Assembly (NCBI RefSeq): GCF_900637055.1
Contig: NZ_LR134338.1
Location: 289,501 to 353,500 of the forward strand
From: Brevibacillus brevis
GTDB lineage: Bacteria > Bacillota > Bacilli > Brevibacillales > Brevibacillaceae
Direction: 5' to 3'
DNA length: 64,000 bases
Both the position numbers and the translations under genes were made by a program. Shown piece by piece: positions 16,709 to 25,729 of this stretch. Within the stretch, counting starts at the first letter, position 1, and every line of letters starts with the position of its first letter. Under the pieces are notes generated by a model that saw only the letters and a list, made by a program, of their open reading frames with translations, was not told the DNA's origin and ran no database searches.

Positions 16709-17765
16709 AGTTAGAGGCGTAATCATACCGAATGACCATCAATGGATTTATGACTTATTCGAAATGGATGCAACAAGCCCTGGAAAAATATCGAAAGCGA
16801 TCGCGGAAGCAAACGGCGATGATCTTGAGGTCATTATCAACTCAGGTGGTGGTGATGTTTATTCGGGCAGTGAAATCTATACCATGCTGAAAAGTCATCC
16901 AGCTGGTGTTGACGTCCAAATCGTCGGTGTGGCAGCTAGTGCTGCTTCTGTCGCGTCCATGGGTGGAAAGAAGGTCAGAATGTCACCAACGGCACAATTC
17001 ATGATTCACAACGCAAAGACTCGGACTCAGGGAGATAAGTGGGAGCATCGGCACACAGCGGATTTCCTACAGGCGGTCGATAAGTCCATCGCGAATGCAT
17101 ACCGGCTAAAAACAGGGTTGTCTCAGAAGGAATTGAGTACCCTCATGAACCGCGAAACGTGGATGACGGCACAAGAAGCATTGGCAAAAGGGTTTATCGA
17201 TGAAATCATGTTCGACGATTCGAATCAGCTCAGTGCTGTCGCACATGCAGGCATCGAAATGATTCCCCAACAGGTGATAGATCGTGTCCGAAATGAAATT
17301 ATGAAGTTCCAAACGGAAGGAGCGAGCATTATGCAAGTAACCAATCAAACTCAAGTAATCGATCCACAACCACCGACAGCATCAAATGCAGCACCACAAC
17401 CACCTGCACCGAATCAGGAACAAAATACTCAAGATGCAGCTGCACAAGAGAGGGAGCGCCTTCGCGCCATTGACGCTATTGCAGCAAATATTGATCCTGC
17501 TTTGGTAAACGAGGCTAAGTATGGGGAAAACCCAATGACAGCAGCAGATCTGGCGCTTAAGGCTATGCAAGAAGGCAAGATGATTAATAACGGCTTATTC
17601 AATGCGGCAGTAGCAGCTAATCAAGCGTCTGGAGCTCTTGATGTGACAGCTCAACCACAACAACAAAACACGGAAAAAGAGTATGACTTGAACAACTTGA
17701 AAGACGTGAATGCAGTCTTCCAGCAACTCGCACATGCACATTCAATGCAGCGCCTACAAAGATAA
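16692..17765 (+). CDS. Prohead protease-scaffold fusion (ClpP/S14 type, gpC-like)
   Basis: This encodes 357 residues from ATG 16692, with AAAGGAGGTG nine bases upstream; an in-frame GTG at 16680 is less likely. Residues ~1-200 are a ClpP-type serine protease: substrate-binding INSGGGDVYSG, nucleophile in VAASAASVASMGG (near 84), His in FMIHNAKT (near 105), and Asp in GFIDEIMFDD (near 171). The C-terminal ~145 residues are Gln/Pro/Ala-rich (PQPPAPNQEQNTQ) with a helical end and form the scaffold, as in lambda C/Nu3. A separate start for the scaffold lies inside. Confidence 0.93.
   Translation: MPKRIEVRGVIIPNDHQWIYDLFEMDATSPGKISKAIAEANGDDLEVIINSGGGDVYSGSEIYTMLKSHPAGVDVQIVGVAASAASVASMGGKKVRMSPTAQFMIHNAKTRTQGDKWEHRHTADFLQAVDKSIANAYRLKTGLSQKELSTLMNRETWMTAQEALAKGFIDEIMFDDSNQLSAVAHAGIEMIPQQVIDRVRNEIMKFQTEGASIMQVTNQTQVIDPQPPTASNAAPQPPAPNQEQNTQDAAAQERERLRAIDAIAANIDPALVNEAKYGENPMTAADLALKAMQEGKMINNGLFNAAVAANQASGALDVTAQPQQQNTEKEYDLNNLKDVNAVFQQLAHAHSMQRLQR
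17331..17765 (+). CDS. Nested scaffold protein (Nu3-like internal start)
   Basis: In the same frame as the protease, ATG 17331 is preceded by GGAAGGAG at an eight-base distance, a ribosome site as good as those of the neighbouring genes. Translation from here gives 144 residues comprising only the scaffold part. Lambda makes Nu3 in just this way from inside gene C. The start is inferred from the sequence; no product has been seen. Confidence 0.65.
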   Translation: MQVTNQTQVIDPQPPTASNAAPQPPAPNQEQNTQDAAAQERERLRAIDAIAANIDPALVNEAKYGENPMTAADLALKAMQEGKMINNGLFNAAVAANQASGALDVTAQPQQQNTEKEYDLNNLKDVNAVFQQLAHAHSMQRLQR

Positions 17766-17777
17766 GGAGGAATAACC

Positions 17778-18152
17778 ATGGCAAACATTTCTACTACATT
17801 TGGCACGGTGGATAATCAGTCCTTTTTCGCGGGAACGGAAGTGTCCGCAATGACCACAGCAGTGACATTACTTGCTGGTCAAGGGAAGCTCAAACGCGGA
17901 TCGGTACTCGGCAAGATCACAGCCAACGGGAAATATGCGTTGGTAAACAAAGCAGCAACAGACGGAAGTCAGATCGCGTCATTGGTTTTATCTGAGGACG
18001 TGGATACAACCGGATCTGATGTAAACGCAGTAGCGTATAAAACAGGTGTTTTCCGGTATGATGCCCTGAAAGTTGCTGCCGGCGACTCAGTGGCTAACCA
18101 CAAAGATGAGCTTCGCACTGTCAATATTCATTACAAAACTGATCGGGGGTAA
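17778..18152 (+). CDS. Head decoration protein, lambda gpD family
   Basis: This encodes 124 residues with the gpD pattern: an N-terminal extended arm, then TAVTLLAGQGKLKRGSVLGKI and KAATDGSQIASLVLSEDVDTTG. Such proteins form trimers on the expanded capsid and hold it against DNA pressure. AAGGAGG lies seven bases before the ATG. It sits between scaffold and major capsid as in lambda. Confidence 0.93.
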   Translation: MANISTTFGTVDNQSFFAGTEVSAMTTAVTLLAGQGKLKRGSVLGKITANGKYALVNKAATDGSQIASLVLSEDVDTTGSDVNAVAYKTGVFRYDALKVAAGDSVANHKDELRTVNIHYKTDRG

Positions 18153-18158
18153 ACAATC

Positions 18159-19292
18159 GTGAAAATTAGACAATCCGCCATTGCAGGACGCTTTATGAGT
18201 CCACAAAATGCCGCGACCGTTACAGGTGGCAGCATCAGCATCTATGAACCACAAACAATGCTTCCATCGTTTCAACGAAGAATGCCAGTTACAACGTTCC
18301 TTCGGGACATGTTCTTCCCTGGAGAGACGACTTTCGATACAAAGCATGTCCTAGTGGATTTCTACAAAAATCGCCAGCGTGTAGCTCCACTGGTTGCAGA
18401 AGGCAGCATGCCGATTAATATCAAACGGGATGGATTTGAGACGAAGATTTATACACCGCCTTACATCAATCTTTCGTCGCCAATTGATATCGGTATGCTG
18501 CAAAATCGGATGCTTGGTGAATCGGTTTTCGGCGGTATGTCACCGGATGATCGTGCTGTCCAGCAGATGAACCGCGACTTTTTGGAACTGTCCGACATGA
18601 TCACACGTCGAGAAGAACTGATGGATGCAGAGTTGCTGCAAACCGGTAAGGTAACGGTGGCCGGTTACATTGATGATGCCGCAACCATCGTGCGGACAGA
18701 TACGATTGACTATGGCTTTGAAAACACCATCAATCTGACAGGCGGTAGTCAGTGGAACCAAACGACTTCCAAAAAGTACGAAGACTTGGAGGAAGCGGTC
18801 AGAAAATCTCGTAAGGCTGGATACAATCCAACCATCGCGCTTCTTGGTGATGAGGCGTGGGCTAATCTTCGAGCAGACGATAATTTTATGACGAAGTTCA
18901 TGGATCTGCGATACGCACAATTTGGAACAATCAATCCACAGCTCAGTATCGAGAGCGGCAATGGATACACGTACATTGGTCGATTGACTGAACTTGGCCT
19001 TGATTTGTACCGATACGACGCTTGGTATTTTGATGAGACAACACAGACGCTTAAACCATACATCGATCCTGAGAAGATTATTGTCGCGCCAAGAAACATT
19101 GGAGAAATGTTGTACGGTGCGAATACTTTCATCCCAGAAGATAGCATCAACTACGTAACAGTCGAAGCGACACGCGCGACAAAGGTAACCGTCAACCGTG
19201 ATACAGATGTGAAATCTCTCATCGTGAAGAGCCGTCCATTGCCGAAGCCGTTTGACGTATCTGCATGGTCTGTTATCAAAACGCGCGCGTAG
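18159..19292 (+). CDS. Major capsid protein, lambda gpE family
   Basis: This encodes 377 residues from GTG 18159. Family marks include the FLRDMFFPGETTFDTKHV region near residue 50, APLVAEGSMPINIKRDGF near 85, and a C-terminal stretch LTELGLDLYRYDAWYFDE then GEMLYGANTFIPED. This is the HK97-fold shell subunit with the lambda E type of insertions; length is close to lambda gpE (341) plus a short extension. Confidence 0.95.
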   Translation: MKIRQSAIAGRFMSPQNAATVTGGSISIYEPQTMLPSFQRRMPVTTFLRDMFFPGETTFDTKHVLVDFYKNRQRVAPLVAEGSMPINIKRDGFETKIYTPPYINLSSPIDIGMLQNRMLGESVFGGMSPDDRAVQQMNRDFLELSDMITRREELMDAELLQTGKVTVAGYIDDAATIVRTDTIDYGFENTINLTGGSQWNQTTSKKYEDLEEAVRKSRKAGYNPTIALLGDEAWANLRADDNFMTKFMDLRYAQFGTINPQLSIESGNGYTYIGRLTELGLDLYRYDAWYFDETTQTLKPYIDPEKIIVAPRNIGEMLYGANTFIPEDSINYVTVEATRATKVTVNRDTDVKSLIVKSRPLPKPFDVSAWSVIKTRA

Positions 19293-19304
19293 GAGGAAAC
19301 TATC

Positions 19305-19604
19305 ATGCGATTTCAAGTGCAAATTGGAACAGTGAAGCATAATGGTGTCTTTCATGAGAAGGGCGCCATTTTTAATGCTCACAAAAAGGATGTAGCGCAT
19401 CTGATCGGTGAAGGGGTGGTAGTGCTGTTTGAAGAGACTGAACCTGACAGAGAAACTGATAGTGATGTAGGATCTGATGAAGTAACGAGCGAGGATATGG
19501 AACAGGACGAGCATTCTGACGATAATCAAGAGCTTAATTTGAATCTTGATACGAACGAATTGATTGTAGGTGCGCCTAAAGGTGGGAAAGGCAAAGACAA
19601 ATGA
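19305..19604 (+). CDS. Acidic head-tail accessory protein
   Basis: This encodes 99 residues. The first ~45 fold as small strands (FQVQIGTVKHNGVFHEKG ... LIGEGVVVLFEE); the remainder is extremely acidic (DRETDSDVGSDEVTSEDMEQ) and ends in a short basic tail. It occupies the slot of lambda FI or a connector gene between capsid and FII. An acidic tail could mimic DNA or bind terminase, as lambda FI does; this is inference. Confidence 0.6.
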   Translation: MRFQVQIGTVKHNGVFHEKGAIFNAHKKDVAHLIGEGVVVLFEETEPDRETDSDVGSDEVTSEDMEQDEHSDDNQELNLNLDTNELIVGAPKGGKGKDK

Positions 19605-19933
19605 GCACATTCAAGGATCAACTAAAGGCGGATGCTGCTGTCTTTCTCAATCCAGGTGAATTTGCAGATCAAATCGACATCGATGGGAAGAAGATTACCG
19701 GATTGATTGAACCTGTCGCAATCGGTGAGGGGAATCGATCGTATTCCTACCCGACCCATGACCGTGAATACACGGAAGAAATAATGCTCTATGTGAACCG
19801 AGCCGATTTCACATTCATTCCAGCAGTTGGACACACGTTAAAAATCAATAAAAAAGCGTATGTGGTCGTAGCTCCACCTGCTGATTTTGAGGGTATTTTG
19901 GAAATCCGCCTTGGCGGGAATTCAAACCCATGA
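19601..19933 (+). CDS. Head-tail joining protein, gpFII-like
   Basis: This encodes 110 residues. The pattern STFKDQLKADAAVFLNPGEF and later YPTHDREYTEEIMLYV fits the FII/phage_attach family, which forms the last connector layer to which the tail binds. It starts in an ATGA overlap with the acidic protein and ends in overlap with the next gene. Confidence 0.78.
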   Translation: MSTFKDQLKADAAVFLNPGEFADQIDIDGKKITGLIEPVAIGEGNRSYSYPTHDREYTEEIMLYVNRADFTFIPAVGHTLKINKKAYVVVAPPADFEGILEIRLGGNSNP

Positions 19934-20490
19934 TTGATTTCGACAACTCCATTAAACAGAGGCTGAATGAAGCAGCAAATCTTCTGGCCCATATTCCGAA
20001 ACAGATTCCAAAGGTACAGGCACGGGCCATGAACCGTGCCCTGTCCAGCGGGAAAACGGAAGCGGCTGCCAGGGTGAGGGATACGTACCTTGTCCGAAAA
20101 AAAGACGTCAGCGAGACAATGGAGATCAAAAAAGCTTCCGCGAATGATCTGGATGGCAGTCTGGAATCAAAGGGTCATGTGATGCCACTGATTCGGTTCC
20201 GTGTTACGCCGAAATCACCGCAACCTGGTAGGAAAAAACCCATCTTGGCTCAAGTATTACGAGCTGGCGGGAAATCTCCGATTCCTGGCGCGTTTGTTGC
20301 GAAAGTCAGAAATGTGGCTTCCGTATACAGACGAACGACACCGAAGAGGTTTCCAATCAAAGGACTCTATGCGCCTGCTGTACCGCAAATGCTAGACAAC
20401 GAGAAGGTACGAAAATCAATACAGAATAAAATGCTGGAGACATTGGACAAGCGTCTCGAGCATGAAATAGGACGGGTGCTAGATGGTTAA
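19930..20490 (+). CDS. Tail completion protein, gpZ-like
   Basis: This encodes 186 residues of basic character. The segment IPKVQARAMNRALSSGKTEAA with later RTTPKRFPIKGLYAPAVPQML matches the prophage minor tail protein Z family, which completes the tail for head joining. The start overlaps the FII-like stop and its stop is overlapped by the following gene, giving tight coupling in the connector block. Confidence 0.8.
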   Translation: MIDFDNSIKQRLNEAANLLAHIPKQIPKVQARAMNRALSSGKTEAAARVRDTYLVRKKDVSETMEIKKASANDLDGSLESKGHVMPLIRFRVTPKSPQPGRKKPILAQVLRAGGKSPIPGAFVAKVRNVASVYRRTTPKRFPIKGLYAPAVPQMLDNEKVRKSIQNKMLETLDKRLEHEIGRVLDG

Positions 20491-20977
20491 TGTTGTCCTA
20501 GTTAACAAGCTAAAAGAGCGTATTGAAACGCTTGTGAAAGATTTTGTGCTACCCACCAACATAGATGGCCACGATCACAAAGCACCACAGGTAGTTAGCG
20601 GGTTTCTGAGTGAGAGCAAACAATCACCTGTAGCTGATCCGCAAGAAATCAAAGCGGAGCTGCCCGCCGTTGTTGTTCGTTTTCGGAGAGAGAACGACGG
20701 GAGGCAGGCAAACATCGTTAAAATTCGAGTAATCGTCATCACATACAGCGAAGATGAACAAAACGGCTGGATTGATAGCCTGAATGTAGCGAATCGGATA
20801 AAGATTGGGTTAAAAAGAGATCCAATCATTGACGATCGCTTTCAGATCGATGACGAATCTTTCGAAACGGAGCAACCAGACGAGCAACCATTCCCAGAAT
20901 GGGCGACATACATCACGTTCGATGTCTTTGTACCACAAGTACAGTCCGAATTTGATTGGGAGGAATTTTATAAATGA
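20483..20977 (+). CDS. Probable tail terminator protein
   Basis: This encodes 164 residues; ATG 20483 overlaps the gpZ-like gene. Strand-rich pattern (ELPAVVVRFRRENDGRQANIVKIRVIVITYSED, kept short here) and DVFVPQVQSEFDWEEF at the end fit proteins that cap contractile or flexible tails. No named family is certain; the slot between gpZ and sheath supports tail terminator. Confidence 0.58.
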   Translation: MVNVVLVNKLKERIETLVKDFVLPTNIDGHDHKAPQVVSGFLSESKQSPVADPQEIKAELPAVVVRFRRENDGRQANIVKIRVIVITYSEDEQNGWIDSLNVANRIKIGLKRDPIIDDRFQIDDESFETEQPDEQPFPEWATYITFDVFVPQVQSEFDWEEFYK

Positions 20978-21258
20978 GCAAAGCAGAATCAAAGGTGACT
21001 GCAAAAGAACCAATGCACGTCATCTACTGCGGGAGTAGTTTACGTGACGGCACTCTGCATCGATACGCACTATTTACAGACGGAATTCCACAACATCTAA
21101 GCAAGCACATCGAAGCGTGTCCAGTCATCAAGAAAATGTTTGTGCCTGTAGAAAAGCTGTCCCAAGCAGAAGCGGCGATCAGAGATCATGGAACCCCGGA
21201 GAGTGTCTTTTTCCAGCAGACCGCTGATTACGCCGCAGGAAAGAGAGTTGAAGAATAG
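20974..21258 (+). CDS. Hypothetical small tail-region protein
   Basis: This encodes 94 residues that start in an ATGA overlap. Central pattern HVIYCGSSLRDGTLHRYALFTDGIP suggests a small beta protein; the end is helical (KLSQAEAAIRDHGTPES). It lies just before the sheath, where P2-like Firmicutes phages carry small unknowns. Function unknown. Confidence 0.6.
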   Translation: MSKAESKVTAKEPMHVIYCGSSLRDGTLHRYALFTDGIPQHLSKHIEACPVIKKMFVPVEKLSQAEAAIRDHGTPESVFFQQTADYAAGKRVEE

Positions 21259-22721
21259 TGGCATATAAACACCAGGTATCTATCTCAGAAAGTGGTACGA
21301 GTGTCCTTTCGCCTGTTGAAGCTGCAGCCGGATTGCCCGTCTATTTCGGTACGGCTCCTATCCATTTGACAGACAATCCATCCGCATATGTGAATAAGCC
21401 GGTACTGGCCTACAGCTATGAGGAAGCGGTAAAGGCCCTTGGATACCATTCCGACTGGAACGACTATACACTATGCGAGGCTATCAAAGCTCAATTTCAG
21501 CTTTTTAACGTTGCGCCTGCTGTATTTGTCAACGTGCTTGATCCTTCCATCCACAAGGAGAACGTGGCGGACAGCGCGATTACTCTCTCATCAGGTAAAT
21601 ACACAATTGCTGTTGACGGCGTGCTACTGTCGACCCTGATCGTAAAACTCACTGGTGCGGGTAATGCTTTGGTGCGAAATAAGGACTATACAGTTGTATT
21701 CAATGGATTAGGGCATCCTGTAATTTCTCGCGTGGATGGTGGGGATATTCCGGCGAACCAAACCTCATTGACTGTATCCTACGATAAACTCACGCCTTCC
21801 ACCGTAACAGAAGCACAAATCATTGGTGGAATCGATTCAGGAACAGGCAAGGTGACAGGACTAGAGTTGATCAACAAGATTTTTCCGTTGTATCGACTTG
21901 TACCTGGGCAAATTGTCGTCCCGAAACACTCGAAAAAGCCAGCCGTTGCGGCAGTCATGAAAGCAAAATCAGTAGGCATTAATAGTTTGTTCAAGGCAAT
22001 GGCGATTGCCGATATCGATTCATCTTCAACAGGAGCTGGCGTTTACACAGAAGCACCAGCATGGAAAAACAACAACAATTTCAGTGACCCACACCTAGTG
22101 GCCTGCTATTTGAAAGCGAAATTGGGCGACGAGATTTATCATTTGTCTACGCAATTTGCAGCGTTGAATAGCAAAGTCATGGCTGAAAACGGCAACGTTC
22201 CCTATGTATCGCCTTCCAACAAAAACATTCAAGCGAACGCTGTCGTAAATGAAGCTGATACGGAAATCAACCTCGGCGTAGATCAAGCAGCCTATCTTAA
22301 TGGTGAGGGGATTGTCACGGCAATCAATTTCGTCGGTGGATGGAAGATGTGGGGAAATAACACGTCTGTCTATCCAGCCCATACAGATGTGAAGGACAGA
22401 TTCATTCCCGTCCGTCAGATGTTCAACTGGATCGGAAACACGCTTATCTTGACCCATTGGCAAGTGGTGGACGATCCAACAAACAGAAGGCTGATTGACA
22501 CGGTTGTGGACTCAACAAACATCTGGTTGAATGGACTGACAGCGCAAGGTTCCATACTCGGCGGGCGTGTAGAATTTAGAGCAGCGGATAATCCGGTCAC
22601 ATCGCTGCTGGACGGAAAAGTTTCTTATCGGTTGTTCCTTGCTGCTCCCGTACCGGCTGAAAACATCGAGTTCAAACTTGAATTTGATGTGGCCTATCTT
22701 CAAAATCTCTTTGCAGCCTAA
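21258..22721 (+). CDS. Contractile tail sheath protein
   Basis: This encodes 487 residues from GTG 21258. The N-terminus (HQVSISESGTSVLSPVEAAAGLPVYFG) and the C-terminal half (INFVGGWKMWGNNTSVYP, then RFIPVRQMFNWIGNTLIL and an RRLIDTVVDSTNIWLNGL region) are diagnostic of the phage tail sheath (P2 FI) family. It surrounds the inner tube and contracts on infection. The presence of sheath defines the virion as a myophage. Confidence 0.95.
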   Translation: MAYKHQVSISESGTSVLSPVEAAAGLPVYFGTAPIHLTDNPSAYVNKPVLAYSYEEAVKALGYHSDWNDYTLCEAIKAQFQLFNVAPAVFVNVLDPSIHKENVADSAITLSSGKYTIAVDGVLLSTLIVKLTGAGNALVRNKDYTVVFNGLGHPVISRVDGGDIPANQTSLTVSYDKLTPSTVTEAQIIGGIDSGTGKVTGLELINKIFPLYRLVPGQIVVPKHSKKPAVAAVMKAKSVGINSLFKAMAIADIDSSSTGAGVYTEAPAWKNNNNFSDPHLVACYLKAKLGDEIYHLSTQFAALNSKVMAENGNVPYVSPSNKNIQANAVVNEADTEINLGVDQAAYLNGEGIVTAINFVGGWKMWGNNTSVYPAHTDVKDRFIPVRQMFNWIGNTLILTHWQVVDDPTNRRLIDTVVDSTNIWLNGLTAQGSILGGRVEFRAADNPVTSLLDGKVSYRLFLAAPVPAENIEFKLEFDVAYLQNLFAA

Positions 22722-22745
22722 TCATACAAGGCAGGTGAATAAACA

Positions 22746-23270
22746 ATGGCAAACAAATCAATTCCTGATCGCCTTAAGGATTACATGATATACAAAAACG
22801 GTACAACAGACCTCGTGGGGGTGGCAGATATCCAATTGCCATCCTTTTCTTTTGCTACAGAGGAAGTCAAAGGAGCTGGGGTATTTGGGAGCTTTGAATC
22901 TTCTGTCGGGTCCTTCGGCTCTCAAAAAATCACCCTGAATTGGCATTCGATCACAGATAGAATGTTTGACTTTCTGGAGCTGGGTGCTCATCGGCTAGAT
23001 TGCCGTGGAGCTCTACAAGAACATGATCGTAGCTCTGGTCGTCTGATTACCCGTGCCCTACGGATCGTCGTTCAAGGGCACACCACCAGTGGAGAACTAG
23101 GAAAGCTAGAAAAGAACGCAACAACAGATAGCAGTACAGAAATGGAAATTACGTATATCAAAATAGAATTGGACGGAAAAAACATCTTGGAGCTCGACAA
23201 ATTAAATTACATCTATCGAGTGAACGGCAAGGATCAGTTAGCGGATACGCGTCGGGCGCTTGGACTATAG
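22746..23270 (+). CDS. Major tail tube protein (P2 FII-like)
   Basis: This encodes 174 residues. The pattern SIPDRLKDYMIYKNGTTDLVG, IQLPSFSFATEEVKGAG and the ending ITYIKIELDGKNILELDKLNYIYRVNG (quoted in parts) fits the major tail tube family. It forms the inner tube inside the sheath. AGGTG precedes the ATG; the sheath-tube order is as in P2. Confidence 0.94.
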   Translation: MANKSIPDRLKDYMIYKNGTTDLVGVADIQLPSFSFATEEVKGAGVFGSFESSVGSFGSQKITLNWHSITDRMFDFLELGAHRLDCRGALQEHDRSSGRLITRALRIVVQGHTTSGELGKLEKNATTDSSTEMEITYIKIELDGKNILELDKLNYIYRVNGKDQLADTRRALGL

Positions 23271-23287
23271 AAGGGAGTTTTGCAAAA

Positions 23288-23611
23288 ATGAAATTGCCAC
23301 TGCCATTAGAAAAACCATTGAGGGTAGACGATAAGGAGATAACCTCCCTCACGTTCGATTTCGATAAACTGACAGGCGCGGATGTTATTAATGCTACCGA
23401 TGAGGCCCGCCAGATTAGCGGATTTTCCCCGAATGACATGCAATCTTCGACTTTCCGGGCGGTGCTTGCCGCAAAAGCTTGCGGAGTCCTCTACCATGAT
23501 CTATTAAGATTGGGGGCACGGGATTTTTTTCGAGCAGTAACAGCGGCACATGCTTTTTTGCTCGGTATGGATTTGAAGGAGATGGAGGAGATAGAGAAGA
23601 CGGAGGAATAA
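23288..23611 (+). CDS. Tail assembly chaperone, gpE-like (zero-frame product)
   Basis: This encodes 107 residues. PLEKPLRVDDKEITSLTF and LTGADVINATDEARQ near the start are typical of the phage_TAC/gpE families. These chaperones coat the tape measure during tail assembly. Near the end the zero frame reads GCT TTT TTG, containing the slippery heptamer T TTT TTG, and the -1 frame stays open to 23,754, giving a longer second product. Confidence 0.88.
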   Translation: MKLPLPLEKPLRVDDKEITSLTFDFDKLTGADVINATDEARQISGFSPNDMQSSTFRAVLAAKACGVLYHDLLRLGARDFFRAVTAAHAFLLGMDLKEMEEIEKTEE

Positions 23612-23754
23612 GAGAGTTACGGAAACTCGTACTCAATATGGCGAGGAACACGCATACCACCATGGAGTTTTTCCTTGGCATGACTTTGAACGATTTAAAT
23701 GAATGGGTATCAGCAGCCATGGAAATGACGGAGGGAGGCGAAATGGATGGGTAG
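23288..23754 (+). CDS. Frameshifted tail assembly chaperone (gpE+E'-like, -1 shift)
   Basis: Slippage by one base at T TTT TTG (23554-23560) moves ribosomes into a frame that is open for another ~64 codons and ends at TAG 23752-23754, overlapping the tape measure start. The added part contains RELRKLVLNMARNT and FFLGMTLNDLNEWVSAAME, the conserved ending of tail chaperone second products. P2 uses the same heptamer for E+E'. A second possible slip site T TTT TTT lies at 23524-23530. Confidence 0.85.
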
Positions 23755-25729
23755 GAAACTGTATGAATTCACAATCAAGATGTCTGGGAAAATGAACAGA
23801 TCGTTCACCAGCGCGTTCGATAACGCTTCCCGCCGTATGCAGGATATGCGAAAAAAAATCAGCGAATATCAGGCATCTATTGAGAAGGCAAATGGCAAAC
23901 TGCAATCCATGACCACCTTGCACTCGAAAATGTCGGCCGCGATAGCGAAAACCAAGAGCGGTCTTGCGGCTTTGGAGCGGAAATACCGAAGTGGCGCGAT
24001 CAGCGAAGAGGTGTACAGACGGGAAAGCCAGAAGCTGCAAAACGACCTCCAGCGTTTTACCAGCGTCCAAAAAAGAGCGACCGCACAGGTCGATAAGTTT
24101 AAGAAGAGTGTATCAGAGCTCAATCGAGAAATGAGAAGTGAATCAAACAATCTGAACGCTTATTCTCGCCAACTTCAAACCATGGAGGCAAACGCACTTG
24201 CTGCGGGAGTCTCCATAGGGGAAATTGCGTTGGCAGGGGCTGCTTTGATACCTGTTGGTGGGTATCTTGGTACGGTTGGGGTTGGTCTGGCTGGGATTGC
24301 TGTCGGAGCAAAGACTGCGAAATCTGCTTTTGACTTGATGATGGATAGCGTGAGCAAAGCGGCTGATCGAGAATACAACATCGAAGTCATTCAATCATTG
24401 CTCCGGGACCAAAAGAAAGCTGATCAGTTGTTCAACTGGATGGAGAAGCGTGCCATTGAATCCCGTTTCGGGATGACGGACTTCTTTGAATCTGGCCAGG
24501 CGTTTTTGTTTAAAACGAAAGACCTGCGGCAAGTCCAAGCATTACTAGATATATCCGAGAAGCTAGGGACGCTCAATAAACAACAGGGGATGCAGGGGGC
24601 GGCTATCGCTCTCAACGAGTTATTGATTGGCGATACTCAGTCTATCGTTGAGCGTTTTAACATGCCAAGGTCAGACATCAAGAAGTTTGCCAAATCAGGA
24701 ATTGACGGCATTATCAAGGGCATGAATGAGCTGCTAGATAAACAGAACATCGATGCCAAGCTGTTGAGTGATGTGGATACAACTGGTCTTGTTATGTATG
24801 AACAGCTCGTGGAAAAGCTTCAACTGACATGGACGAAAATGGGGGTAGAAGCGTTAGACGCTTTGAAACCAACGCTAAAAGAAATCGACAACTTGACCAA
24901 AACAGAAGCGTTTCAAGATTTGGCGAAGCTAGGGTCAGATGCTTTTGCGGAAATGGGACGAACTGTTACGAAGTCCGTCCAGTTTGTATCTACTAAGCTA
25001 CAGACGATTTTCAATAATCCTGAATATAAGAAGTTGGATGTTTGGGGGAAAATCGAGTTTATCGTAGCGGATGCATACGAGACGTTCAACAAATGGTGGA
25101 GCTCAGGCGGGAGTGAAGCCACGCAACGTGTCACTTATGAAATGGCATCGAAGCTCGGTGAGTTGATCAAAGCGGCAGCTTTACCTCTCATTCCAATTGC
25201 CCAAGACGTAGGATATGATGTCGGCAAATCGATCATTCAAGGCATTTGGGATGGAATGTGGGGAGAAAACAAGCTGGAGACTCCCTTTAGCAAACTGGAA
25301 GCCCGAATAGAGAGCATGAGGGCTGCTGGTCAAGATCCGACCACTACGCCTGTTTATGGCGGGCCAAACGCAACCATGACAGCAGGGCTGGAACCTGCAT
25401 GGTACGAAAAAGCGTGGGATTGGGTAAATGGTTCCCATGCAAACGGATTATCTTATGTCCCGTTCGATGGATACAGAGCGGAGCTTCATAAAGGGGAACG
25501 TGTATTGACTGCCCAACAGAATCGTAATCTCGACTCCAATCTATGGTCGAGAGCGAATCAGGCGTTGTCGTCACGCAACGGGAATCAAACACTTGTTTTT
25601 CAGTTCTCACCAAACCTTTCAGGCGGAAACCGGGCGGAAAACGAGTCGATGCTCCGAGACTCCTATCATGAATTCAAGGCGAATATGCAGCGGTTCATGA
25701 GGAATGAGAGGGCGGTGAAGTTTTCCTGA
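23747..25729 (+). CDS. Tail tape measure protein
   Basis: This encodes 660 residues. A long coiled-coil N-terminus (residues ~15-135) is followed by a hydrophobic Gly/Ala-rich segment (about 150-185; GEIALAGAALIPVGGYLG) and a helical body. The C-terminus holds GLSYVPFDGYRAELHKGERVLTA, the standard end of tape measures. By the usual 1.5 A per residue the tail would be about 100 nm. ATG 23747 lies behind GAGGGAGG and overlaps the frameshift product. Confidence 0.95.
   Translation: MGRKLYEFTIKMSGKMNRSFTSAFDNASRRMQDMRKKISEYQASIEKANGKLQSMTTLHSKMSAAIAKTKSGLAALERKYRSGAISEEVYRRESQKLQNDLQRFTSVQKRATAQVDKFKKSVSELNREMRSESNNLNAYSRQLQTMEANALAAGVSIGEIALAGAALIPVGGYLGTVGVGLAGIAVGAKTAKSAFDLMMDSVSKAADREYNIEVIQSLLRDQKKADQLFNWMEKRAIESRFGMTDFFESGQAFLFKTKDLRQVQALLDISEKLGTLNKQQGMQGAAIALNELLIGDTQSIVERFNMPRSDIKKFAKSGIDGIIKGMNELLDKQNIDAKLLSDVDTTGLVMYEQLVEKLQLTWTKMGVEALDALKPTLKEIDNLTKTEAFQDLAKLGSDAFAEMGRTVTKSVQFVSTKLQTIFNNPEYKKLDVWGKIEFIVADAYETFNKWWSSGGSEATQRVTYEMASKLGELIKAAALPLIPIAQDVGYDVGKSIIQGIWDGMWGENKLETPFSKLEARIESMRAAGQDPTTTPVYGGPNATMTAGLEPAWYEKAWDWVNGSHANGLSYVPFDGYRAELHKGERVLTAQQNRNLDSNLWSRANQALSSRNGNQTLVFQFSPNLSGGNRAENESMLRDSYHEFKANMQRFMRNERAVKFS

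Noticed and set aside
18540-19610. 356-codon minus-strand frame opposite the major capsid gene
   Set aside because: Shadow of the capsid gene; no coherent domain, no promoter or ribosome site.
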